From NCBI GenBank assembly GCA_037131165.1, contig JBAXRO010000018.1, forward strand, positions 1 through 32,907: a stretch of DNA of 32,907 nucleotides, in the 5' to 3' direction. Of this stretch, positions 14,914-22,893 are shown piece after piece. The notes beneath the pieces are model-generated. The model was not told the DNA's origin, made no database searches, and was given only the letters and a program-made list of their open reading frames with translations. The position numbers and the translations under genes are program-made. Position 1 is the first letter of the stretch; each line of letters starts with the position of its first letter. This stretch comes from WLNJ01 sp037131165. GTDB lineage: Bacteria; Actinomycetota; Thermoleophilia; Solirubrobacterales; Solirubrobacteraceae.

Positions 14914-15639
14914 TCAGCCCCCGGCCGGACTCGGCCCTCGCCGCGGGCGCAACTCCTTGACCTCCGCGGGGGTCGAACCGATTTCCTGCTCCAGCGCCCC
15001 GATCCGATCGGCGAGCGACTTGAGTGCGTCGGCAACCGGGTCGGGGAGGTGCGCCCAGTCGGCATCGGGTCCCTCCGGCCGGCGGCCATCGACCCGGACG
15101 GGATGACCGGGGTTCCCGACCACCGTCGACCCAGCTGGAACATCGTGGATCACGACGCTGTTGGCTCCGATCTTCGCCCCGTCGCCAACCTCGATCGGGC
15201 CGAGCAGCTTCGCACCCGAACCGACCGTAACGTCGTCCCCCAGTGTGGGATGGCGCTTGCCTCCCTCGAAGCCCGTGCCACCGAGCGTCACACCCTGATA
15301 GAGGGTTACGCGACGCCCGATCTGCGCCGTCTCACCGATCACAACACCCATCCCGTGGTCGATGAACAACTCCTCGCCGATCTTGGCTGCGGGATGGATC
15401 TCGACTCCTGTCAGCAGTCGGGACCCGGCCGCTACCGCTCTTGGGACGAACGGAACGCCGGACTCGTGCAGCGCATGAGCAACCCTGTGTGAAAGGACCG
15501 CGTGAACCCCAGGCCAAAGGGCGAGAATCGTGGTCGCGCCCACCCCCCGTGCCGCCGGGTCGCGCTCGATCGCGGCACCAACGTCGCGCCGTACTTCGGC
15601 GCCGACGCGAGCGATCAGTGCGAGTCCTGACAGTGCCAC
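14914..15639 (-). CDS. cysE: serine O-acetyltransferase CysE
   Basis: 241 residues from GTG 15639. Transfers acetyl from acetyl-CoA to serine, giving O-acetylserine for CysK. A short N-terminal helical SAT domain (DVGAAIERDPAARG) is followed by the left-handed beta-helix of hexapeptide repeats. Active-site histidines lie in DHGMGVVIGETAQIG and KRHPTLGDDV; GGTGFEGGKRHP is diagnostic. The C-terminal tail (RRGPSPAGG) lacks the terminal Ile that lets enterobacterial CysE bind CysK, so the classical cysteine synthase complex is not expected. TACTCT lies 6 nt before the GTG and there is no Shine-Dalgarno. The gene follows cysK by 24 nt. Confidence 0.94.
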   Translation of the reverse strand: MALSGLALIARVGAEVRRDVGAAIERDPAARGVGATTILALWPGVHAVLSHRVAHALHESGVPFVPRAVAAGSRLLTGVEIHPAAKIGEELFIDHGMGVVIGETAQIGRRVTLYQGVTLGGTGFEGGKRHPTLGDDVTVGSGAKLLGPIEVGDGAKIGANSVVIHDVPAGSTVVGNPGHPVRVDGRRPEGPDADWAHLPDPVADALKSLADRIGALEQEIGSTPAEVKELRPRRGPSPAGG

Positions 15640-15645
15640 GCCGTC

Positions 15646-15651
15646 AGAGTA
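15646..15651 (-). promoter_or_regulatory. candidate -10 (TACTCT) of cysE
   Basis: TACTCT on the minus strand lies 6 nt before the GTG at 15639, within the 24-nt cysK-cysE gap. It would give a leaderless cysE transcript in addition to read-through from cysK. Confidence 0.35.
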
Positions 15652-15663
15652 CCGCCGTCAGGG

Positions 15664-16632
15664 TCAAGACTGACGGACTGCCGCCCTGCTCCCCGGCTGG
15701 ACTTCGGGCGGCTGGAAGTAGGCCGCGGAGCTGTAGCGCTCACCCGAATCGGGAAGGACGGCGACGATCCGCTCGATCCCCTTCTCTTGGCGCTCTGCGA
15801 GGCGTGCCGCTCCCCAGAGCGCGGCCCCGCAGCTCATGCCGATCAACAGCCCGTCGTTGCGTGCAGCGATCCAGGCCGTCTCGATCGCATCGACGTCGGA
15901 GACGGCCATCACCTCGTCGATCAGGTCCCGGTCGAGCACCGGGGGGACGAACCCGGCTCCGATCCCTTGAATCCTGTGCGGTCCGGGCCGCCCACCGCTC
16001 AACACGGCAGACGACTCGGGCTCGACCGCGATCACCTTGAGGTCGGGGTTGCGTTCCTTGAGGAAGCGGCCCGCTCCAGTGATCGTGCCTCCCGTCCCGA
16101 CGCCGCACACGAGAGCGTCGACTTGGCCACCGGTGGCCTCCCAGATCTCCGGGCCGGTCGTGCGGTAGTGGGCGTCCGGGTTGGCCGGGTTGGAGAACTG
16201 GTCCGGCAGCCACACGTCCCCGTCGCTTGCCATCGCACGGGCTGTCGCCACGGCCTCGTTCATGCCACCCATCGATTCGACCAGCTCGACTCGCGCCCCG
16301 AACAGCCGAAGCAGGGTCTGTCGCTCGCGGCTCATGCCGTCAGGCAGCACAAGGACCAGTTCGTAGCCCTTCACGGCCGCGACGAAGGCGAGCGCGATCC
16401 CCGTGTTCCCCGAAGTCGCCTCGACGATCGTTGTACGCCCGGGCTCAAGCAGACCGTACCGCTCGGCAGCCTCGGCCATCGCTACCCCGATCCTGTCCTT
16501 GACCGAACCTCCGGGATTGCGAGACTCGAACTTGCCGAGGATCTCCACCGGGCTGCCCGGGAGCACGCTGCGGACCGGCACCAATGGGGTGCCTCCGACC
16601 AAATCCGCTACGCCGACAGGATTTAGGGACAT
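15664..16632 (-). CDS. cysK: O-acetylserine sulfhydrylase (cysteine synthase A) CysK
   Basis: 322 residues from the ATG at 16632 (MSLNPVGVADLVGGTPL). Fold-type II PLP enzyme that makes cysteine from O-acetylserine and sulfide. The PLP lysine is Lys45 in NPGGSVKDR; the substrate loop is EATSGNTG and the phosphate loop is CGVGTGGTITG. PDQFSNPANPDAHYRTTGPEIW and the closing LPDSGERYSS are typical of CysK. No CBS domain is attached, so it is not a cystathionine beta-synthase. Longer in-frame sequence upstream is non-conserved. TACGAT lies 7 nt before the ATG. It sits between rrf2 (61 nt upstream) and cysE (24 nt downstream). Confidence 0.95.
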   Translation of the reverse strand: MSLNPVGVADLVGGTPLVPVRSVLPGSPVEILGKFESRNPGGSVKDRIGVAMAEAAERYGLLEPGRTTIVEATSGNTGIALAFVAAVKGYELVLVLPDGMSRERQTLLRLFGARVELVESMGGMNEAVATARAMASDGDVWLPDQFSNPANPDAHYRTTGPEIWEATGGQVDALVCGVGTGGTITGAGRFLKERNPDLKVIAVEPESSAVLSGGRPGPHRIQGIGAGFVPPVLDRDLIDEVMAVSDVDAIETAWIAARNDGLLIGMSCGAALWGAARLAERQEKGIERIVAVLPDSGERYSSAAYFQPPEVQPGSRAAVRQS

Positions 16633-16639
16633 TGACTGG

Positions 16640-16645
16640 ATCGTA
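16640..16645 (-). promoter_or_regulatory. candidate -10 (TACGAT) of cysK
   Basis: TACGAT on the minus strand ends 7 nt before the ATG at 16632; there is no Shine-Dalgarno. It suggests a leaderless cysK transcript started in the 61-nt rrf2-cysK gap. The matching -35 region (about 16663-16668) falls inside an 11-bp palindrome. Confidence 0.42.
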
Positions 16646-16661
16646 GCGGTCCCGGGAAGCC

Positions 16662-16672
16662 GCCGGACCGGC
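16662..16672. promoter_or_regulatory. 11-bp palindrome in the rrf2-cysK gap, candidate operator
   Basis: GCCGGACCGGC is a perfect inverted repeat around one central base, at the -35 position of the candidate cysK promoter. A repressor bound here would block RNA polymerase, and the adjacent Rrf2 protein is the obvious candidate. G+C-rich palindromes of this size do arise by chance, and Rrf2/CymR sites known elsewhere are more A+T-rich. Confidence 0.25.
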
Positions 16673-16693
16673 TGAATCACATGACCTGGGCGT

Positions 16694-17083
16694 TCAGATC
16701 CAGTACATCGGTGAGGCGCTCTCGGCCTCCGCCGCCGCCAGCTGCTCGACAGTCGTCGCTGCGAGGACCTTCCTCGCCGCTTCGGCGGCCTCGGCGAACA
16801 CTCCCTCCGAGTCGGCGCCGAGGGCCCCGTCCAAACACTCGACAACGGCGAGCGCGGTGATCTCAGACGCCGGCTTCGCGAGCAGGAAGCCCCCCTTCAC
16901 ACCACGCTGGCTGCGGAGCAGTCCGGCCCGACGCATCGTCGCGCAGATCTGCTCGAGGAACTGGGCAGGAACCTCGCGCTTGCGTGCGATCTCGGCGACC
17001 GGCACCGGGGTTCCCTCCGGCGAACGGGCGAGCTCCACCAGTGCGCTCAGTCCGTAGGGCGACTTCGAGGTGATCGAGATCAC
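16694..17083 (-). CDS. Rrf2-family regulator, CymR-like
   Basis: 129 residues from GTG 17083. Winged-helix Rrf2 domain: SKSPYGLSALVELAR at the start, recognition region AQFLEQICATMRRAGLLRSQRG and the wing GVKGGFLLAKP. The three clustered cysteines of [2Fe-2S] members such as IscR are absent; only two dispersed Cys are present. The C-terminal half (VLAATTVEQLA, ending SPMYWI) matches the pattern I recall for Bacillus CymR, which ends in an Ile tail and uses CysK as a signalling partner. Being directly upstream of cysK-cysE supports a cysteine-responsive repressor. It follows gltX by 9 nt. TAGGAT 6 nt before the GTG can be read as AGGA ribosome binding site or as -10. The target genes are inferred. 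Confidence 0.85.
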   Translation of the reverse strand: MISITSKSPYGLSALVELARSPEGTPVPVAEIARKREVPAQFLEQICATMRRAGLLRSQRGVKGGFLLAKPASEITALAVVECLDGALGADSEGVFAEAAEAARKVLAATTVEQLAAAEAESASPMYWI

Positions 17084-17092
17084 TCGACGATC

Positions 17093-18448
17093 CTACGCTG
17101 GCAGCCCGTCGGCGGACAGCGAGCCAAGGGTCGAATCGACCCGAGCGAGGGTCAGATCGCGACCGAGCACTGCCACGCTCTCGAAGATCCCGGGCGAGAT
17201 CGTCGTCCCGCTGATCGCGACCCTCAGGGGCTGGTAGACCTTCCCAGCGCCCAGCTCGAGACGCTCGGGGATAGGAGCGAGAGCCGACTCGACCGCATCC
17301 TGAGAGAACTCGCCCTCGATCGCGACAAGCGCCTCGCGGCAGGCCTTGAGGGCCTCGACCGACTCGGCCTTGCCGAACACCTTCGCGAAGGCCTTCGGGT
17401 CCTCGACCGGATCGCCGAACAGGAAGCCGGCGAGCGGCTCGAATTCATCGAGTCGCTGGATCTTCTCGGCAGAGATCGCCACTGCCTGAGCAATGCCCTC
17501 CCTGCCGGTGAACCGCTCCAGCCGGGCGGTCAGATCGGGAAGGTCGAGGTTGCGCAGGTAGAGGCCGTTGACGTGGCGGAGCTTGCGTTCGTCGAAGACT
17601 GCCGGGCTGCGCGAGACACGGGCAAGATCGAACCGCTCCTGCAGCTCGCCCACTGTGAAGATCTCCTGATCGGTGTCGTAGCCGGCACCAAGCAGGGCGA
17701 TGTAGTTGAGGACCGCCTCGGGCAGGTAGCCGGCGTCCCTCAGCTCCTGGACGGAGGCCGCGCCGTGCCGCTTCGAGAGCTTCTTGCCGTCGGGGCCGTG
17801 CAGCAACGGCAGGTGGGCGTAGATCGGGGGTTCGGCTCCCAGCGCCTCGAGCACGAGCACCTGCTTGGGGGTGTTCGACAGGTGGTCCTCTCCCCTCACG
17901 ACATGGGTGATGCCCTCGTCGAGGTCGTCGATCGCGACCGCGAGGTTGTAGAGAGGAGTCCCGTCCGCCCTGGCGATCACCGGGTCGTCCAGATGACGGT
18001 GGGCGAACCGGGCCTCACCCCTGACGGCGTCGCGGACGACCGTTTCCCCCTCGTCCGGGACGCGAAGGCGCAGTGCGCCTTCGGCCTCGGGCTCACCACG
18101 GAACCCGCGCGCGGAACCGTTGACCTCCTTCCAAGCCCTGACGTCGTCACCGGTGGCAGTGGAACGGTAGGCGAGCCCATCGGCCTCGAGCTGCGCGAGG
18201 ACCTCACGGTGGCGCTGCTCGAGCGAGCGCTGACTGATCGGCCCCTCGTCCCAGTCGATCCCAAGCCACTCGAGAGCATCGAGGATCTGCGCGACGTTCT
18301 CGTCCGTCGAGCGCTCGCGGTCTGTATCTTCGATCCGCAACACGAGCTTCCCGCCGTTACCGCGGGCGAGCAGCCAGTTGAAAAGAGCCGTGCGGGCTCC
18401 ACCGATGTGGAGGGCGCCTGTAGGCGAAGGAGCGAAACGGACACGCAT
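17093..18448 (-). CDS. gltX: glutamyl-tRNA synthetase GltX
   Basis: 451 residues from the ATG at 18448. Class I synthetase: FAPSPTGALHIGG at 6-17 (HIGH box HIGG), RIEDTD at 38-43, LYNLAVAIDDLDEGITHVVRGEDH at about 166-189, and the KMSKS-equivalent KLSKR at 223-227. The C-terminal helical anticodon-binding region follows. GLAYRST in place of the usual Cys-bearing segment indicates no zinc site. It charges tRNA(Glu) and, since GatCAB is encoded nearby, probably also mischarges tRNA(Gln). GlnRS is excluded by overall organisation. The start lies 12 nt from the divergent nfo start and has no strong Shine-Dalgarno; TAGCAT lies 12 nt upstream, inside nfo. Confidence 0.95.
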   Translation of the reverse strand: MRVRFAPSPTGALHIGGARTALFNWLLARGNGGKLVLRIEDTDRERSTDENVAQILDALEWLGIDWDEGPISQRSLEQRHREVLAQLEADGLAYRSTATGDDVRAWKEVNGSARGFRGEPEAEGALRLRVPDEGETVVRDAVRGEARFAHRHLDDPVIARADGTPLYNLAVAIDDLDEGITHVVRGEDHLSNTPKQVLVLEALGAEPPIYAHLPLLHGPDGKKLSKRHGAASVQELRDAGYLPEAVLNYIALLGAGYDTDQEIFTVGELQERFDLARVSRSPAVFDERKLRHVNGLYLRNLDLPDLTARLERFTGREGIAQAVAISAEKIQRLDEFEPLAGFLFGDPVEDPKAFAKVFGKAESVEALKACREALVAIEGEFSQDAVESALAPIPERLELGAGKVYQPLRVAISGTTISPGIFESVAVLGRDLTLARVDSTLGSLSADGLPA

Positions 18449-18460
18449 GAGGATCAGGCC

Positions 18461-19321
18461 ATGCTAATCGGAGCACACGTCTCGCCGGCGGGCGGCCTGC
18501 CGAAGGCCATCGGCCGCGGGCTCGAGCGCGACTGTGACGCGATCCAGATCTTCTCCCAATCCCCCCGGACTTGGAAACCGACGAACCACACCGAGGAGGC
18601 AGTCGCGGAGTTCCGCAAGGGCCGGGACGAGAGTCGTATCGACTGCGTCCTGATCCACGCCGTCTATCTGTTGAACTGCGCCTCGGACGACCCGGATCTG
18701 GCAGCCAAGTCGCGCGACGGACTGATCACCACGCTACGAGTCGGCGACAGGATCGGAGCCGACGCCGTGGTGCTGCACCCCGGGTCGGCCAAGGGTGGCG
18801 ACCCGAAGGCGGCGATTGCACGGGCGGGCGCGATCATCGCCGAAGCCCTTTCCGAGACCGGTGAGTGCGGACTGCACCTGGAGAACACGGCCGGCGCCGG
18901 GGGAACGCTCGGCCGTTCATTCGGGGAACTGGCCGCACTGCTCGACGCAGCCGGCGGCGACCCGAGGCTCGGGGTCTGCCTCGACTCCTGCCACCTGTTC
19001 GCGTCCGGTTACGAGGTTCACACCGAGCAGGGCCTCACGGCCACTGTCGACGAGTGCGAGGCCGAGATCGGGCTGGAGAGGCTCCGGTCGCTGCACGTCA
19101 ACGACTCCACCACCGAGCTTGGGTCCAACAAGGACCGCCACGCTCCACCGGGCGAGGGGCTGATCGGCCCCGATGGACTGGCGAACTTCCTCTCCGAACC
19201 GCGGTTCGAGGGTCTTCCCGCAATCCTCGAAGGGCCCGGAACGGCAGGCAAGGAAGCCGAGCTGGTGGACGTCGAGATGCTCAGGCAGCTCCGCAGTCGT
19301 GGCCTTGAGCGGCGCGGCTGA
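18461..19321 (+). CDS. nfo: endonuclease IV (AP endonuclease) Nfo
   Basis: 286 residues, the family length. Trinuclear-zinc AP endonuclease that incises DNA 5' of abasic sites in base-excision repair. It starts LIGAHVSPAGG and keeps the metal ligands in order: His in LIHAVYLLN, His in VLHPGS, Glu in LENTAG, Asp and His in CLDSCHLFASG, His in SLHVNDS, Asp and His in KDRHAPPGEG, and Glu in ILEGPGT. The ATG at 18461 has a GAGG at 8 nt, which lies over the first codons of the opposite gltX. The promoter must therefore lie within gltX. It converges on dnaE. Confidence 0.95.
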   Translation: MLIGAHVSPAGGLPKAIGRGLERDCDAIQIFSQSPRTWKPTNHTEEAVAEFRKGRDESRIDCVLIHAVYLLNCASDDPDLAAKSRDGLITTLRVGDRIGADAVVLHPGSAKGGDPKAAIARAGAIIAEALSETGECGLHLENTAGAGGTLGRSFGELAALLDAAGGDPRLGVCLDSCHLFASGYEVHTEQGLTATVDECEAEIGLERLRSLHVNDSTTELGSNKDRHAPPGEGLIGPDGLANFLSEPRFEGLPAILEGPGTAGKEAELVDVEMLRQLRSRGLERRG

Positions 19322-19332
19322 GACCGGACGAA

Positions 19333-19374
19333 GCCCAGTAGCTGCCAGCGGCGCCCGCCTCAGGCGGCCTGGGC
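19333..19374. terminator. nested stem-loop between convergent nfo and dnaE
   Basis: An outer stem GCCCAG (19333-19338) with CTGGGC (19369-19374) encloses an inner stem CCGCC-TCA-GGCGG (19355-19367). The structure covers the 38-nt gap and the dnaE stop codon. There is no T-tract. A bidirectional terminator without U-tract is plausible. Confidence 0.4.
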
Positions 19375-22300
19375 CATCGAGCCGCGACCGAGCAGCAGCT
19401 CGATCTCGGCGAGCAGTCCTGCTCCGACTGCAACCTTGAAGTCGTCCCCCAGCTTGAACCTCCGGCGCTCGTCCCCGTCGGACAGCTCCAGCGTCACGAC
19501 CGACCTGCCCGGATGCCCAGCCAGGAGTTCCTTGAGTCCTTCCAGCTTCGCTGCCGGGATCTCATTCGCTTCGATCCGGACGACGATCGAGTCCGGGTCG
19601 GACTTGGCTGCGGCCTCGTCGGCTGCGGCCACCTCGGAATCGCTCGGGTTGAACGGCTTGACCGACGACACCAGGATCGCTGGCTGCTGTGATCCGCGCT
19701 CGGCATCGCCCAAGTCGAGGCGACCCTTGATCAGCACGATCGAGTCGGGGACGAGCAGCGACTCAAGCCGTTCGACCTCCTTCGGGAAGACCACGAGGTC
19801 GCAGGATCCGTCGGTGCCGTCGAGCGTGCCCCGGAGCATCGTGTCGCCCTTGCGCGTGCGGACCCTTGCGACCTTGGCGATCAGGCCTCCGACCGTGATC
19901 GTCTCCCCCGCCTTGCGGTCGGGAAGGGCGCTCATCCTCGCGTCGACAGCCTGCTCCAGCGCGGCACGCACCTGCCGCAATGGATGCTCTGAGATGTAGA
20001 CCCCCAGGACGTCCCGCTCTCCCTTGAGCAGTTCCTGGCGCTCGAACTCACCCTGCGGGATAGGGGGCCGCAATCCGGCGCTGCCGTCGCCGCCAGAGGC
20101 GGGTTCGAGATCGAACATCGTCTCCTGCCCCACCTCCTGGTCCTTGCGTGCCTTCTGGCCGGACGCCACCGCGTCGTCGAGAACGAGCAGCATCCCCATC
20201 CGGGTCGCCCCCGTCGAGTCGAAAGCCCCTGCCCGGATAAGCGCCTCGACCGCTCCCTTGTTTACGAGACGTCCGTCGATCCGCTCGGTGAACTCCCAGA
20301 TCGACCCCAAGGCGCCATTCTCCTGCCAGGCGGTGATGATCGCCTCGACGGCGGCCGATCCGACGCCCTTGATCGCCGCGAGCCCGAAGCGGATCGCGTC
20401 ACCGTCAACTCCGAAGTCGTGGGTTGGGTTATTGACGTCGGGCGGCAACAGGCCGAGGCCGATCTCGTCGGCGTGCGTGAGGTAGAACGGAACTTTGTCC
20501 TTGGTCGAAGCAACCGACGTGGCGAGCGCAGCCATGTACTCGGCGGGGTGGTTGGCCTTCAGCCAAGCCGTCCGATAGGAAATCAGCGCGTAGCAGGCCG
20601 CATGGGACTTGTTGAACGAGTAGGCGGCTGAAGCCTCGTAAACCTGCCAGATCGCCTCCGCAACCGACTCGGCCGTGCCGTTCGCGACGCATCCATCGAA
20701 GAACGGGTCCTTCCGCGCGGCCATCGCCTCCTTGCTCTTCTTGCCGATCGCCTTGCGGAGGTCGTCGGCCTGAGATGCGGTGAATCCGCCGAGCTCCTTG
20801 GAGATCTGCATGGCCTGCTCCTGGTACAGGATCACACCCTTGGTCTCGGCGAGGATCGGCTCGAGCCGCTCGTCGGCGTACGTCACGCTGTCGGGGTCTG
20901 CCTTGCCCCTGGCGTAGGTGCCGATGTCATTCATCGCCCCGGGCCGGTAGAGCGAGACCAGGGCGATCAGGTCCCCAAACTCGGTTGGCCGGACCGCGCG
21001 CAGGGCCTTGCGCATTCCCTCGGACTCGAACTGGAAGACCCCAATCGAGTCGCCGCGGGCAAGCATCTCGTAGGTGGCTGAGTCGTCGAGGGGAATCGTG
21101 CCGATGTCGACGATCTTGCCGGTGGAACGCTCGATCAACGACACCGCGTCGTCGATGACATCGAGGTTGCGAAGCCCGAGGAAGTCCATCTTCAGCAGGC
21201 CGAGGTCTTCGATCGGCTTCTGCGAGAAGGCCGTCACCGTGCGGTAGATCGTGCTCCCGTTCTCGTCCTTGTCCCTCGTCGATGCCAGCTGCAGGGGCAC
21301 GATCTCCATCAGCGGCCTGTCACCGATCACGACGCCGGCAGCGTGGACTGAGCTGTTGCGGACCCTGTTCTCGAGCCCGAGGGCGATGTCGACAACCTCC
21401 TTGGCTTGGGCATCGGAGTCGACGAGTCGCTTGAGGTCGGTTCCGTCCTTCAGGCACTCGGCGAAAGTCGGGAGGCGACCCTGGACCGGCTCGGGGACAG
21501 CCTGTGCGATCCGGTCGCCGACGGCCGGCGGCATCCCGAGCACCCGGGCGCCGTCCTTGATCGCAGCGCGAGGACCGCTCTTGCCGAAGGTGATGATCTG
21601 GGCGACGGCGTCGTCGCCGTACTTCTCGGTCACGTATCGGATCACGCGATCGCGCCCGCGCACCGAGAAGTCGATGTCGATGTCCGGCATCGACACCCGC
21701 TCGGGGTTCAGGAAGCGCTCGAACAGGAGGTCGTACGACAGGGGCTCGATGTCGGTGATCCCAAGGCAGTAGGAGATGATGGCCCCGGCTGCCGAGCCGC
21801 GACCCGGACCGACCGTGATCCCCTCCGATTTGGCGTAGTTGACGAAGTCCCAGACGATCAGGAAGTAGCCCTCGAAGCCCATCCGGGCGATCACTTCCAG
21901 CTCCATCTCCGCCCGCTCGCGGGCCGCCGCCGGAACGGGGTTGCCATACCGAGCCTCGAGCCCATCGTCGACGAGCCGGCGCAGGTACTCGCCTTCGGTC
22001 AGGCCATCCGGGGTTTCGTACTTCGGGATGATCCTGCCGCCAACCTCGAGCTCGATCTCGCATCGCTCAGCGATCTCCAGTGTCGCCGCCAGGGCTTCGG
22101 GGAGGTCGGCGAAGTCCGCCGCCATCTCCTCGTTGCTCTTGAGGTAATACTGATTGCCCTCCAGTTGGAACTTCGGGTCTGCGAGCGTGGATCCGGTCGA
22201 GACACAAAGCATCGCGGTCTGGTGACGGTGGTCGTCCTTCGTCAGGTAGTGGACGTCGCCCGTCGCAACAAGGGGCATCCCCATCTCGTTGGCGATCCGG

Positions 22301-22878
22301 ACGATTCCCTCGTTTGCCTTCTCCTGATCGGTCAGCCCGTTGCGCTGGACCTCGAAGTAGAGGTTCTCGCGGCCGAAGATCGAGGTCAACAGATCGGCGT
22401 GAGCCCTCGCATCGTCAGGCCTGTCGGCGACCAGCATCTCGCAGAACCGCGACGAGAGGCAGCCGGACAGCGCGATGATGCCCTCGGAGTGCTGCGACAT
22501 GAGGTCGGCGTCGACTCGCGGCTTACCGCTTCGAAAGCCCTCGATGTGGCCTCGCGAGGTCATCTTGACGAGGTTGCGATAGCCGACGTCGCTCGACGCC
22601 AGCAGGGTCAGGTGGTTGAGCTTCGTTCGGGGACCGTCCTGCTTGAGCCGGTCGTCCGCGTAGTAGATCTCGCAGCCGACGATCGGCTTCACCCCGGCCT
22701 TGCGGCAATTGACCCAGTGCTCCAGCGCACCGTTCATCACTCCGTGATCGGTCAGTCCGAGAGCGGGCTGGTCGAGTTCGGCAGCCCGCTTGGCCAGGTC
22801 GTCGATCCGGCAGTGCCCGTCAAGCGTGGAGTACTCGGAGTGGACGTGGAGGTGGACGCTCTGCTGGACGCGGCTCAT
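19360..22878 (-). CDS. dnaE: DNA polymerase III alpha subunit DnaE
   Basis: 1172 residues, a full-length replicative polymerase. The N-terminal PHP domain starts VHLHVHSEYSTLDG and continues with LTDHG, GCEIYYADD and TGDVHYL. The palm has MPDIDIDF with catalytic Asp401 and Asp403, and the third acid Asp565 in KMDFLGLRNL. Fingers and thumb include FNKSHAACYALISYRTAWLKANHPAEYMAA. The C-terminal OB fold shows TVGGLIAKVARVRTRKGDTM. PHP metal-ligand residues look intact, as in polymerases that proofread through PHP (Mycobacterium DnaE1, Thermus). It resembles DnaE1 rather than the error-prone DnaE2 or PolC. The ATG at 22878 follows the upstream gene by 15 nt. Confidence 0.96.
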   Translation of the reverse strand: MSRVQQSVHLHVHSEYSTLDGHCRIDDLAKRAAELDQPALGLTDHGVMNGALEHWVNCRKAGVKPIVGCEIYYADDRLKQDGPRTKLNHLTLLASSDVGYRNLVKMTSRGHIEGFRSGKPRVDADLMSQHSEGIIALSGCLSSRFCEMLVADRPDDARAHADLLTSIFGRENLYFEVQRNGLTDQEKANEGIVRIANEMGMPLVATGDVHYLTKDDHRHQTAMLCVSTGSTLADPKFQLEGNQYYLKSNEEMAADFADLPEALAATLEIAERCEIELEVGGRIIPKYETPDGLTEGEYLRRLVDDGLEARYGNPVPAAARERAEMELEVIARMGFEGYFLIVWDFVNYAKSEGITVGPGRGSAAGAIISYCLGITDIEPLSYDLLFERFLNPERVSMPDIDIDFSVRGRDRVIRYVTEKYGDDAVAQIITFGKSGPRAAIKDGARVLGMPPAVGDRIAQAVPEPVQGRLPTFAECLKDGTDLKRLVDSDAQAKEVVDIALGLENRVRNSSVHAAGVVIGDRPLMEIVPLQLASTRDKDENGSTIYRTVTAFSQKPIEDLGLLKMDFLGLRNLDVIDDAVSLIERSTGKIVDIGTIPLDDSATYEMLARGDSIGVFQFESEGMRKALRAVRPTEFGDLIALVSLYRPGAMNDIGTYARGKADPDSVTYADERLEPILAETKGVILYQEQAMQISKELGGFTASQADDLRKAIGKKSKEAMAARKDPFFDGCVANGTAESVAEAIWQVYEASAAYSFNKSHAACYALISYRTAWLKANHPAEYMAALATSVASTKDKVPFYLTHADEIGLGLLPPDVNNPTHDFGVDGDAIRFGLAAIKGVGSAAVEAIITAWQENGALGSIWEFTERIDGRLVNKGAVEALIRAGAFDSTGATRMGMLLVLDDAVASGQKARKDQEVGQETMFDLEPASGGDGSAGLRPPIPQGEFERQELLKGERDVLGVYISEHPLRQVRAALEQAVDARMSALPDRKAGETITVGGLIAKVARVRTRKGDTMLRGTLDGTDGSCDLVVFPKEVERLESLLVPDSIVLIKGRLDLGDAERGSQQPAILVSSVKPFNPSDSEVAAADEAAAKSDPDSIVVRIEANEIPAAKLEGLKELLAGHPGRSVVTLELSDGDERRRFKLGDDFKVAVGAGLLAEIELLLGRGSMAQAA

Positions 22879-22893
22879 CTGACGCCGACCAAT

